Of a DNA stretch of 64,000 nucleotides, positions 28,798-37,058 are shown in pieces. The translations under genes and the position numbers were made by a program. The notes below the pieces were generated by a model. The model had not been told where the DNA came from. It searched no databases and worked only from the letters and a program-made list of their open reading frames with translations. Origin of the DNA: Sunxiuqinia indica. GTDB lineage: Bacteria > Bacteroidota > Bacteroidia > Bacteroidales > Prolixibacteraceae. The stretch's first letter is position 1. Each line of letters starts with the position of its first letter. Location: positions 38,149-102,148 of the forward strand of contig NZ_WVEM01000018.1 in assembly GCF_009847015.1 (NCBI RefSeq), read 5' to 3'.

Positions 28798-30366
28798 TCA
28801 GAATATTTTGCCCATCACTCCGTATAAACTCAACTTAAGTTTTAGATTCCGGAGCTGGTTCAATTCGTAATAACATTTATCAACGTACAGCTTTAAGAAA
28901 GCATCCGCACGCCGATCGATTTCCTCCTCACGCAATACTTGGTGCAATTGTTCTGAATCCAATTGCTCGATTGAAACAAATCGGTCTGTTTCACCATCTG
29001 CTGCCAATTTCTCGTTCAACAAAGCCAATAGAAACGGAAAATGGTGAGTATGCTCAGGCTGATGATCGTCACGGAATTCGTTGAGATCATCACGAATCTG
29101 GTAGGCAATACCAAACCAATCAGAAAAAGTCTCCAGACACTTTAAATCTCCTTTTGATGCCCCTCCGTTAATCGCCCCTAGCAACAGCGCTACCTTTACA
29201 GCTTCCCCTGTCTTTTGTGTAAATATATGTAGTAAATTATCGACTGCATACGACTTCAATTGACCGTCAAGATTCAAGTCAGCCCCCTGCCCTTTTGATA
29301 GATTTACATGCGATGAAGAAACGACTTGCAGTGATTTGGCCAAGATGTCAGAACTTACCTGTAAACTGGATAGCAACTGGTAACCTTTCCCGATTAAAAA
29401 GTCACCCACATTAATAGCTACCGGAATTCCATGCGAACGGTGCAGTGTTTCCTGATCATACCGAAAATCGTCATCATCCTCAATATCATCATGAATAAGA
29501 GAGGCTTTATGAAAGCATTCAATGATTAATGCCAGTGCAGCCTGAAGCTCATCGCTCGACTCACTCGCGTAGGAGCGATAGGCTAAAACAGTCAGCAACG
29601 GTCGAATACGCTGTCCTCCCATAATCAACATACGCTTCGCCAGTTTCTCCGTTTCATCATTCGAATTGAAATAATGTTGAAGCGTGAATTCAGTAAAATA
29701 ATCTTGCACCTGGTCTTTCAGTAGAGAAACTGATAGCGGTTGCTTTTCATCATCGGGTTTCAAAAGATGCATCTCTTCAAACAGCCAACCATAATCCACA
29801 TTGGTATTTTCGCAGCCGTTGTGCAACAGTGGTAATCCCATAACCGGAACCGCTGCTCTAGAAACAGGCTCAAATGAACGCTGCAAAACCGGCATGCAAC
29901 TCACACCAATCACGGCATCAATGGCTCCTTCCTCAACCAAACCCACGGCAACCGTAGTTCCTTCGGCCACCAAGGTTGTGTATCCCAAAGCTTCCGCTTT
30001 ACTCAATACCCTGTCAATCTGACAAGCTTTGCATCCGGCACAAATTAAGCCAAGTGAGTCCATGTCGCCCTCGCATGATTTCGAATTTTTCAGACATTGA
30101 GGCAACAACAACAAACGACGCTCAAATGGGGTGGCTGCAATAACGTCTCTCCACAATTCATTTCCACACAGCACTATGGTAAAATCCAAAAATTCCTGAT
30201 CAGCAGACAAATTTGCAAGTACCTCCAAAGCCATTTCTTCCAACAGCGAAAAATCAGCAGGCGGAAGCATTCCTTTCTGCATAATCAAGCGTTTGGCCTC
30301 CTTTCGAAGAAGGTTCCGAAGCTTAATATCTTGTGGAACTTTTAATAAACGTTGTGTTTTTATCAT
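28798..30366 (-). CDS. DUF116 - polyprenyl synthase fusion protein
   Basis: A 522-residue two-part protein. Residues about 1-200 match DUF116, rich in cysteine (Cys91, Cys98, Cys110, Cys113-type cluster LICAGCKACQ, Cys157, Cys185), which suggests a metal or Fe-S site. Residues about 220-522 are an all-helical trans-isoprenyl diphosphate synthase: GGQRIRP (250-256), the first Asp-rich motif DDIEDDDD (293-300) and the second DDLNE (426-430, with Glu in the last place). It should condense IPP with allylic diphosphates. The operon order places it just before the toroid proteins, as a supplier of their prenyl substrate. Stand-alone forms of both parts are common; the fusion is unusual. Confidence 0.85.
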   Translation of the reverse strand: MIKTQRLLKVPQDIKLRNLLRKEAKRLIMQKGMLPPADFSLLEEMALEVLANLSADQEFLDFTIVLCGNELWRDVIAATPFERRLLLLPQCLKNSKSCEGDMDSLGLICAGCKACQIDRVLSKAEALGYTTLVAEGTTVAVGLVEEGAIDAVIGVSCMPVLQRSFEPVSRAAVPVMGLPLLHNGCENTNVDYGWLFEEMHLLKPDDEKQPLSVSLLKDQVQDYFTEFTLQHYFNSNDETEKLAKRMLIMGGQRIRPLLTVLAYRSYASESSDELQAALALIIECFHKASLIHDDIEDDDDFRYDQETLHRSHGIPVAINVGDFLIGKGYQLLSSLQVSSDILAKSLQVVSSSHVNLSKGQGADLNLDGQLKSYAVDNLLHIFTQKTGEAVKVALLLGAINGGASKGDLKCLETFSDWFGIAYQIRDDLNEFRDDHQPEHTHHFPFLLALLNEKLAADGETDRFVSIEQLDSEQLHQVLREEEIDRRADAFLKLYVDKCYYELNQLRNLKLKLSLYGVMGKIF

Positions 30367-30372
30367 CGTTGT

Positions 30373-31569
30373 TTATCCGTATGCACCCAAACCGAAAAAA
30401 GCCCGATTCTTTGCAAATTTATAAATCCATTTTTTCTCCGGAATTGGAATTCCCGACCCGTGGCTGGAAACAGGAGCCATCCTCCTCAATCGTTCAACTT
30501 CATTCTCTCTACCTGAAGTGTCGTTTGCCTCATGCTTCTCAACAAAATTAGCCAACCATTGCGGGTCTTCCATAATAATGCAGCCTGAAGTTTTCCTGGG
30601 TATCTCAACTTTCAACTCTTTTAAAAACTCCGAAGACTGGTAAATTTCGGCCAATGGTTTGTCTCCAATATGATCTTTGGCAAATTGAATCACAGGACAA
30701 GGCTCAATATCTCCCGATGCGTTGATATGGTGACTCAATCCGGAAGCAGCCGGACATAGTCCATTCCCATCACCATCCCAGTAAGCATCGATAATAGCGA
30801 TGTTGTATTTTGTTCGTGCTTCAACCATGTGCAAACGTAGCTGTTGTATTTCTTCTTTACTCAAACTTAATTCGATGGTCGCATTCTCGCCAACCGGGCG
30901 ATAAACATAGTACCACAAATAGAGCACTCCTTTGTCAATCAGCGACTGGATAAATTTTTCAGACAAAGCCAATTCCAAATTTGATTTACACACACTCATC
31001 GCCACACCAGTAACTAAACCGGTATTGGTAGCGTGTTGGATGGCTTCTTGCGTACGATGAAAAATATCGTTTCCGCCACGACGTACATCTGCGACTTGTT
31101 CATCGCCTTCAAAACTAATCAGTGGTGTTACATTCGCACACTTCCGAAGCTTTTCAGCAACTTCCCCGGACAATAAAGTTCCGTTGGTAAACAACTGAAA
31201 ATAGCAATCCTGATGTTTTTGAAAAATATCAAACAAGGGCTTATATAGCAGGGGTTCGCCACCCAGAATCCCGAAGAAATAAGATCCCTGAGCTTTCGTT
31301 TCAGTAATAATCTGATCCAACAGTTCGGCTGACATCCGACTGTTTTTCTTTTTCCCCATCACCCAACATCCCTGGCAATTCAGGTTGCAATCATCGGTTA
31401 CCGAAATGAAATGGAAAGCTGGGAAAAACTCACCCTTTTTCAACCGCTTCTGATAACGATTAAAGCTCATCGTTCCCTTCACACCCATGTTGTAGACGAA
31501 CTTATATAAGCATTTCCTATCGGTTTTAAACAGCAATTGTTTCAGCATATTACTCCGTTTTTCCTTCAC
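30373..31569 (-). CDS. radical SAM / SPASM-like protein
   Basis: A 398-residue enzyme with the canonical CxxxCxxC at Cys61, Cys65 and Cys68 (CNLNCQGCW). GGEPLLY (98-104) is the SAM-contacting glycine motif. The C-terminal region has further cysteines (GLCPAASG, IEPCPVIQFAKDHIGD, SGCIIMEDP), in the manner of a SPASM domain with extra clusters. It resembles neither HpnH (adenosylhopane synthase) nor a cobalamin-binding radical SAM protein closely. It overlaps the ferredoxin-like gene by 20 bases and precedes the DUF116 fusion by 6 bases, so it very likely modifies the isoprenoid or a precursor. The target is unknown. Confidence 0.88.
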   Translation of the reverse strand: MKEKRSNMLKQLLFKTDRKCLYKFVYNMGVKGTMSFNRYQKRLKKGEFFPAFHFISVTDDCNLNCQGCWVMGKKKNSRMSAELLDQIITETKAQGSYFFGILGGEPLLYKPLFDIFQKHQDCYFQLFTNGTLLSGEVAEKLRKCANVTPLISFEGDEQVADVRRGGNDIFHRTQEAIQHATNTGLVTGVAMSVCKSNLELALSEKFIQSLIDKGVLYLWYYVYRPVGENATIELSLSKEEIQQLRLHMVEARTKYNIAIIDAYWDGDGNGLCPAASGLSHHINASGDIEPCPVIQFAKDHIGDKPLAEIYQSSEFLKELKVEIPRKTSGCIIMEDPQWLANFVEKHEANDTSGRENEVERLRRMAPVSSHGSGIPIPEKKWIYKFAKNRAFFGLGAYG

Positions 31570-32332
31570 TCTTTCTAAACTGTTCTAGCGCTTTGCGTCT
31601 TTCATCCTCAGCCATTTGAACAACCCCCTGCTTGAAAATATTTTTCCGAACTTGATTCCGTTCATTTAATCGGACAAATAAACTACTCTGCTTACCTACT
31701 CCCGACTTGATTTCTGCACCGGGTTCTGCTCCAGCCAAAGTTGACTGTTCTGCCAACCGTGGAAACATGATGGCCGAGGTTGGACAAGTTCGTCCACATG
31801 CCGGGCAATTATTCTTACAAGCCAGCGGATTAATTACTTTTAAGGCCTTTTTGTTATAGCTATAAACACCAAATAAGCAAAACCGTGCACACTGGCCACA
31901 AAGCGTACATCGAGACTCGTCAATAACCGGATACCACGCCGGCACATCCAAATCAGACACCTGAATCTGATAGCGGGCTTCTCCATCACTCAATTGAAAC
32001 TTCCCGTGCAACTGCTCAAGAATTTCATCCAGCGAAAGTTCTTTGAAGTTCAGCACGTTATAACGACCAAGGTCTACTCCCCCTTGTTCAAGCATTTTCT
32101 TAACGGCTCTGGGGTAGCACGCAATAACGATTTTGTGGGTATAGTTTTTTCCTATAGTATGAAGTACATCCTTTTCATGAACTGAAAAAGCACACAGATC
32201 CTTCAATTCAAACACATCAACATCCAGCTTACTAAAACGATCTGCTAATTGGTCTGTTTTTGATGATGAAATGACATTTGCTCCACACCGGCAAAAAAGG
32301 ATACATGTTTTTGCAATCATACTCTTTGTCAA
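31550..32332 (-). CDS. HdrA-like / two-[4Fe-4S] ferredoxin protein
   Basis: A 260-residue protein. Residues 8-105 contain CRCGANV (Cys14, Cys16), Cys47 and VIACYPRAV (Cys72), the pattern of the N-terminal domain of heterodisulfide reductase HdrA and related subunits. Two ferredoxin clusters follow: Cys142-145-148-152 (CTLCGQCARFC) and Cys172-176-179-183, the latter spaced CxxxCxxCxxxC. The last 60 residues are charged and probably helical. It is the first gene of the terpenoid-like operon and the likely electron donor to the overlapping radical SAM enzyme. It is divergent from the hemerythrin gene with 194 bases between them. Confidence 0.85.
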   Translation of the reverse strand: MTKSMIAKTCILFCRCGANVISSSKTDQLADRFSKLDVDVFELKDLCAFSVHEKDVLHTIGKNYTHKIVIACYPRAVKKMLEQGGVDLGRYNVLNFKELSLDEILEQLHGKFQLSDGEARYQIQVSDLDVPAWYPVIDESRCTLCGQCARFCLFGVYSYNKKALKVINPLACKNNCPACGRTCPTSAIMFPRLAEQSTLAGAEPGAEIKSGVGKQSSLFVRLNERNQVRKNIFKQGVVQMAEDERRKALEQFRKSEGKTE

Positions 32333-32458
32333 TTGAATGAACTAAGTAAATTAAAATCTTTGCAACCGGGAAATCCAAACACGAATTCTATGACAGCATT
32401 AACAAGTTTTTACAAAATGCTGAATAATAATTTGCTGAATATATTTATTATGTCATTA

Positions 32459-32466
32459 TACCTTTG
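32459..32466 (+). promoter_or_regulatory. TAnnTTTG -7 box of the hemerythrin gene
   Basis: TACCTTTG is a perfect -7 element 60 bases before the ATG. A TTTG at 32431-32434 lies 24 bases upstream, slightly beyond the normal spacing. Confidence 0.4.
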
Positions 32467-32526
32467 CGATTTCAGCCAAATATCAGTACTATTATAATAT
32501 AAAAATCATCAATCTCAACCTGTCTT

Positions 32527-32967
32527 ATGGCCACTGTAAATACGATTCATTGGAAAGATAAATACTCTATCGGAAATGACTCCATCGATTCAGATCACAT
32601 CAAATTATTTGAAATATATAACCAATTGGCTGAGTTGATAAATACGGGCTACAACAAGTCGACGTTTACTGAAGCACTTTCGAAGATGACTGACTACAGC
32701 ATCTATCATTTTAAAAAGGAAGAAGCCTACATGGAAAAAATGATGTATCCTGACCTAACCGAGCACAAAAAAGAACACCGCGCATACATTTTGGAAATTT
32801 CCTACTTCAACGCAAACTTCGCCACCAACCTTCCTCCAAATGTGGAGGACGTAATGCAGTTTTTGGAAAAATGGTGGAAAAATCATATTCAAAAGCTCGA
32901 TTATGAATATGAATACTTCAGAAAAGCAAATCACCTTAAAGTTCGATACCAAACATTGAAGTTCTAA
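32527..32967 (+). CDS. bacteriohemerythrin
   Basis: A 146-residue single-domain hemerythrin. All seven di-iron ligands can be assigned: His24, His61, Glu65, His80, His84, His120 and Asp125 (in DSDH, YHFKKEE, HKKEH and NHIQKLD). Such proteins bind oxygen reversibly and are thought to store, scavenge or deliver it. It is free-standing, with no sensor or cyclase domain. It is divergent from the operon of oxygen-sensitive radical SAM and ferredoxin proteins, and an oxygen-protection link is possible but inferred. The next gene starts 26 bases downstream. Confidence 0.94.
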   Translation: MATVNTIHWKDKYSIGNDSIDSDHIKLFEIYNQLAELINTGYNKSTFTEALSKMTDYSIYHFKKEEAYMEKMMYPDLTEHKKEHRAYILEISYFNANFATNLPPNVEDVMQFLEKWWKNHIQKLDYEYEYFRKANHLKVRYQTLKF

Positions 32968-32993
32968 TTGACCAACTACCTACACTAAAAACT

Positions 32994-33257
32994 ATGCAAC
33001 AATTACGGGATCTACCCAATATCGGGAAAGTAGTCGAAAACAAATTAAGGGAAGCTGGAATTGAAACGCCCGAACAGCTGCAAGCAATTGGAGCGGAACA
33101 AGCACTTATTCGTTTAAAAACAGTTGACAAAGGAGCCTGTTTAAGTATGTTGTGTGCGCTGGAAGGAGCAATACTTGGGATTCGGTGGCACCAGTTGCCT
33201 AAAAAGCGTAAGCAAGAGTTGAGAGAATTCCTGAACATACGGGATATACAAAAATAG
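32994..33257 (+). CDS. TfoX/Sxy C-terminal-domain protein
   Basis: An 87-residue protein that consists of the TfoX C-terminal domain only: LRDLPNIGKVVENKLREAGIETPEQLQAIG is a helix-hairpin-helix-like opening (shown here by its parts DLPNIGK and AGIETPEQL), and LCALEGAILGIRWHQLP is the typical closing segment. In gamma-proteobacteria the full TfoX/Sxy protein activates competence genes; the stand-alone domain is widespread and uncharacterised. It lies 26 bases after hemerythrin and 4 bases before the VOC gene, so the three may share a transcript. Confidence 0.85.
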   Translation: MQQLRDLPNIGKVVENKLREAGIETPEQLQAIGAEQALIRLKTVDKGACLSMLCALEGAILGIRWHQLPKKRKQELREFLNIRDIQK

Positions 33258-33261
33258 AATC

Positions 33262-33687
33262 ATGAAACCACGTTTAAACATCGTTACCGTTGGCGCGAAC
33301 AATCTAAAACAATCACGTGAATTTTACAGAAGAGCTTTGAGCTGGGAGCCTGCGAAAGGCAGTGACGAAAATATTGTTTTCTATGACCAAAGCGGTATCG
33401 TATTCGCTTTGTACCCGCTGGATAAATTAGCAGAAGACGCAGAAATCCCCGCCGACCGAAGCGGATTTTCAGGTGTTACTTTGGCAATCAATCTGGAATC
33501 AAAAGATGCTGTGGACCAGCTTTACAAACAAGTCATTGAAAATGGAGGAAAATCATTGGTCGAACCCAGAAAGACCTTCTGGGGCGGATACGATTGCTAC
33601 TTTGCTGACCCTGATGGTCATTCGTGGGAAATAGCCTGGGCTCCGTTTTGGAAGTTTGATGACAATGGGAGTTTGATTTTGGAATAG
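33262..33687 (+). CDS. VOC (glyoxalase/bleomycin resistance-like) protein
   Basis: A 141-residue protein with the paired beta-alpha-beta-beta-beta units of the vicinal oxygen chelate superfamily. NNLKQSREFYRRALSW (about 13-28) and DPDGHSWEIAW (about 117-127) are the usual repeats. Glu in the last strand can be a metal ligand, but a complete metal triad is not evident. The start lies 4 bases after the TfoX-C gene. Members are lyases, dioxygenases or binding proteins, so no reaction is assigned. Confidence 0.87.
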   Translation: MKPRLNIVTVGANNLKQSREFYRRALSWEPAKGSDENIVFYDQSGIVFALYPLDKLAEDAEIPADRSGFSGVTLAINLESKDAVDQLYKQVIENGGKSLVEPRKTFWGGYDCYFADPDGHSWEIAWAPFWKFDDNGSLILE

Positions 33688-33764
33688 CAAAAACCTTAAC
33701 AGCTAAATATTCTCAACCAAAAGCCCGCGAAAACGTTTTGATAGAATAAATAAATACAGAAACT

Positions 33765-34205
33765 ATGTACACAGGTTTATTACACTTGCACAACTCATTA
33801 CGTTGGTTGATTTTATTGGTGGCTTTGGTGACCTTGGTAAAATATTTCATGGGTTGGTTCAGCCAAAAGGGCTGGATGAAATCAGACAACATCCTGGGGA
33901 TTTTATTTACAGCAATCATGGACATTCAGTTAGTCGTTGGACTTGTCCTTTATCTTGGTTACAGTCCAATTACCAAAGCTGCTTTTCAGGATTTTGGTGC
34001 AGCAATGAAAAATGCCGACTTACGTTTCTACGCCGTCGAACACTTCATCATGATGATAATCGCTTTGGCGTTGGTGCATATTGGTAGAAGTAAGACCAAA
34101 AAAGCGATTTCAGCGCGAAGAAAGTTTGGTATTTCACTCGTATTTTTTGGAATTGCTTACATCATCATTTTGGCTGCGATACCATGGAGCAGGGTAATAG
34201 CATAA
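33765..34205 (+). CDS. conserved four-helix membrane protein
   Basis: A 146-residue inner-membrane protein with four predicted helices (about 12-32, 44-66, 84-104, 119-141). Conserved-looking histidines lie near helix ends (LLHLHNSLRW at 6-15 and VEHFIMMIIALALVHIG at about 89-105), a spacing that could bind haem; similar Bacteroidota proteins are sometimes labelled cytochrome b-like. I cannot confirm haem binding or a function. It has a 77-base gap from the VOC gene and 37 bases to the next SDR gene. Confidence 0.7.
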   Translation: MYTGLLHLHNSLRWLILLVALVTLVKYFMGWFSQKGWMKSDNILGILFTAIMDIQLVVGLVLYLGYSPITKAAFQDFGAAMKNADLRFYAVEHFIMMIIALALVHIGRSKTKKAISARRKFGISLVFFGIAYIIILAAIPWSRVIA

Positions 34206-34242
34206 CCTGAAGACCAGTTCACGATTACCCATATTAAAAAAA

Positions 34243-35031
34243 ATGGAACTACAGGTAAAAGATAAAGTTTTCATGCTTGCTGCTTCCAGCAAAGGCTTGG
34301 GATATGGAATTGCCCGCGAACTGGCAAAGGATGGCGCCATTGTATGTCTGGCAAGCAGAACAGAAACTGAATTGACGCTAGCTGCCAAAACATTGCACCA
34401 AGAAACCGGAGCAGAGGTTTTCCCTTTTGTTATGGACACAGCATCACCTGAGTCTATTTTGAATTGGACAAAAGCGGTGATAAACCGTTTTGGACGCATT
34501 GACGGGCTTTTAGTGAATGCAGGAGGCCCTCCGGCTGGCGGATTTCAGGACTTTACGGACAATGATTGGCAAAAAGCTTTTGAGCTAACCTTGATGAGTG
34601 CGGTTCGAATGACACACGCAGTTTTACCATCTATGAAAGAAAATGGTGGAAGTATTTTGACGATTACATCCATGTCGGTGAAAGAGCCAATCGAGACTCT
34701 GCTTTTGTCAAATGTATTTCGCTCAGGAGTCACCAGCTTGGTAAAATCACTCGCTAAAGAACTTGCTCCCCACCAAATCCGTGTCAACAATCTGATGCCT
34801 GGCCGAATTGATACCGATCGGGTGCGCTCACTCGATCAAATTAAAGCGCAACAAAGCGACCTTCCTGTTGAAGATATTCAAAAGGCGAATTGCAAAACCA
34901 TTCCCCTGGGACGCTATGGCAATACGGATGAATTTGGAAAAGCTGGTGCTTTTTTGCTTTCCGAGGCAGCATCATACATTACAGGAGCAAGCTTACAGGT
35001 CGATGGTGGATTAATAAAAACCGTTTGGTAG
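34243..35031 (+). CDS. SDR-like protein lacking the catalytic Tyr and Lys
   Basis: A 262-residue protein of classical SDR length. The dinucleotide site reads AASSKGLG (13-20) and NAGG is at 92-95. Ser143 is kept, but the place of YxxxK reads SNVFR (156-160), so Tyr and Lys are replaced by Ser and Arg. The closing segments LMPGRIDTDRV and ITGASLQVDGG are normal for FabG-like SDRs. I know this SNxxR variant as a recurrent subgroup, so it is a divergent family member and not a damaged gene. A redox role with altered chemistry, or a non-catalytic role, are both possible. Confidence 0.85.
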   Translation: MELQVKDKVFMLAASSKGLGYGIARELAKDGAIVCLASRTETELTLAAKTLHQETGAEVFPFVMDTASPESILNWTKAVINRFGRIDGLLVNAGGPPAGGFQDFTDNDWQKAFELTLMSAVRMTHAVLPSMKENGGSILTITSMSVKEPIETLLLSNVFRSGVTSLVKSLAKELAPHQIRVNNLMPGRIDTDRVRSLDQIKAQQSDLPVEDIQKANCKTIPLGRYGNTDEFGKAGAFLLSEAASYITGASLQVDGGLIKTVW

Positions 35032-35040
35032 ACTCTCTCC

Positions 35041-36939
35041 TTAAAACCTTAGTTTTTTGAGTAGTTCATTTGAGTCAAACCGAAGATTAACTTTCATTTT
35101 AGGCAGTTTTAACCCACCTCCTCCATTGTTCGATTTTGAACTGGCATAGATCTCATCGATAATGTGTTGATACTTTTTCGTTACGAAATTACGCTTCAAC
35201 TTGAGTGTTGGCGAAAGCTCGCCACCTTGCGGTGTCCATTCTTCACACACCAGGCGAAAACGCTTAATCTCCTCATGCTGCCCCAATGATTTATTGATGA
35301 TTGACACCTCCTTGAAAAACTGGGAGTTAACTTCTTTTTTTTGCACCAAGTCTTCGTTGTCGCGAAAATGTATTTTATGCTGAGAACACCAGTCGTGCAA
35401 ATACTCAAAGTTGGGAGAAATTAAAGCACTGGCAAACTTTTCATTTTCGCCAATCACCATGGCCTGTTCAATAAAGAAAGACTCCTTTAACTTATTTTCA
35501 ATCATTTGAGGGGCGATATACTTTCCGCCCGACATCTTAAACATCTCCTTTTTCCGGTCGGTAATCTTCAAAAGGGTTCCTTCGTCCAAAAAGCCAATAT
35601 CCCCTGTGTGAAACCACCCTTGCTCGTCAATCACTTCAGCTGTTAAATCGGGAGCTTTATAGTAACCTTTCATAACTGATGGTCCTTTACAAAGAATTTC
35701 CCCGTCATCAGCAATTTTAACCTCTACACAGTCTAATACCCCTCCAACAGTACCGATTTTCATTTCTCCGGTAGCCGGGTTATTAACAGCAATAACCGGT
35801 GATGTTTCGGTCAACCCATAACCTTCAAGAACCTGCATGCCAGCCATGCCAAGAACACGGGCAATTCGGGGCTGTAAAGCAGCTCCACCTGAAACGATAT
35901 AAGTAATATTATTTCCCAGCGCTTCGCGCCATTTCGAATAAACAAGTTTATCGGCTAACCGAATCCTCAACTTCAGAAAAACAGAGTACTTTTTATTGTA
36001 CTCAAAATGGCGAGTCAAGTGCAATGCCCAAAAGTATATCACCTTTTTGACTCCTGTCAACTCCTTCCCTTTCGACACAAACCCATCGTAAATACGTTCG
36101 AGCAGACGTGGCACCGAGTTAAAAATATGTGGTTTTATTTCCTTAATGGCCGGCACGATCTGTCCAAGGTTACCAACGTAATAAACGCCCATTCCTTTAT
36201 ACTGAAAATGATAGTTCACACTACGCTCATAAACATGACAAAGCGGAAGAAAGCTAATCACCCGGTGATCAGCTCCCAAGTGATGTACATTAACGTGCGA
36301 TAAGAAATTTGAAACAAGATTTCGATGAGTCAGCATCACTCCCTTGGGAACTCCGGTAGTTCCTGAAGTATAAATCAGCGTTGCAATCTCTTCGGGACTT
36401 ACAGACTGCTTCATGTGTTCTAGCTGATCGGTCAGTTCATCCTTTTTAGCCTTGCCGATCTCCAAAATTTCTCTGAAATGAGCACAACCTTCAAAATCTT
36501 CAAAGGCATAAATTCCCTGAATTGACTTGATTTCTTTCGCAACAGGATAAATTTTGTCAAATAGCTTTTTATCCCCAACAATCAGGTATTTGATTTCAGC
36601 GTGCTCCAAAATATATTGATACTCGTCTTCTCCGATTGTCGGATAAATCGGGACATGAACCAAGCCTGCCATTGCAAGTCCCATATCCACAAAGTTCCAC
36701 TCCGGGCAATTCGTTGTTACCGTGGCAACTTTATCACCTTTGTTTAAGCCAAAGGACAAAATTCCTTTTGCAAACTCATCTGATTTTTGTTTATACTCAG
36801 CCGTAGAATAAGTATACCATTTGCCATTGGCTTTACCTCCAAGGGCATCTTCGCGAGGATAATTCTTTTCACAATAATCAAGAATATCAAAGGTTCTAGT
36901 AACGCCTTTTCCCATAATAAAGTGTTTCGTTTCTTCCAA
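35041..36939 (-). CDS. long-chain fatty acid--CoA ligase (AMP-forming)
   Basis: A 632-residue ANL-superfamily enzyme activating fatty acids to acyl-CoA through an acyl-adenylate. The P-loop-like YTSGTTGVPKGVMLTH lies at about 191-206, followed by a GYGLTET adenine-binding motif and GWFHTGDIG (hinge region). The catalytic Lys region KMSGGKYIAPQMIE is present. The size and the extended insert are those of the FadD15/long-chain bacterial group. It converges with the SDR variant 10 bases away. It lies alone on its strand, with a -7 box upstream. Confidence 0.94.
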   Translation of the reverse strand: MEETKHFIMGKGVTRTFDILDYCEKNYPREDALGGKANGKWYTYSTAEYKQKSDEFAKGILSFGLNKGDKVATVTTNCPEWNFVDMGLAMAGLVHVPIYPTIGEDEYQYILEHAEIKYLIVGDKKLFDKIYPVAKEIKSIQGIYAFEDFEGCAHFREILEIGKAKKDELTDQLEHMKQSVSPEEIATLIYTSGTTGVPKGVMLTHRNLVSNFLSHVNVHHLGADHRVISFLPLCHVYERSVNYHFQYKGMGVYYVGNLGQIVPAIKEIKPHIFNSVPRLLERIYDGFVSKGKELTGVKKVIYFWALHLTRHFEYNKKYSVFLKLRIRLADKLVYSKWREALGNNITYIVSGGAALQPRIARVLGMAGMQVLEGYGLTETSPVIAVNNPATGEMKIGTVGGVLDCVEVKIADDGEILCKGPSVMKGYYKAPDLTAEVIDEQGWFHTGDIGFLDEGTLLKITDRKKEMFKMSGGKYIAPQMIENKLKESFFIEQAMVIGENEKFASALISPNFEYLHDWCSQHKIHFRDNEDLVQKKEVNSQFFKEVSIINKSLGQHEEIKRFRLVCEEWTPQGGELSPTLKLKRNFVTKKYQHIIDEIYASSKSNNGGGGLKLPKMKVNLRFDSNELLKKLRF

Positions 36940-36948
36940 TCAACCTCG

Positions 36949-36956
36949 CAAAGTTA
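36949..36956 (-). promoter_or_regulatory. TAnnTTTG -7 box of the acyl-CoA ligase gene
   Basis: On the minus strand TAACTTTG is a perfect -7 element, 9 bases before the ATG at 36939. No TTG is found at the expected -33 distance. Confidence 0.4.
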
Positions 36957-37058
36957 ATATTTCAAACTTTTAAATATTTGTGTTTTACAACTTCTGAAAA
37001 AACCAATGCCGGGAGAAATAGAAATTCGCTTCAAGTGCTTTGCTGACTCAATATCAAG

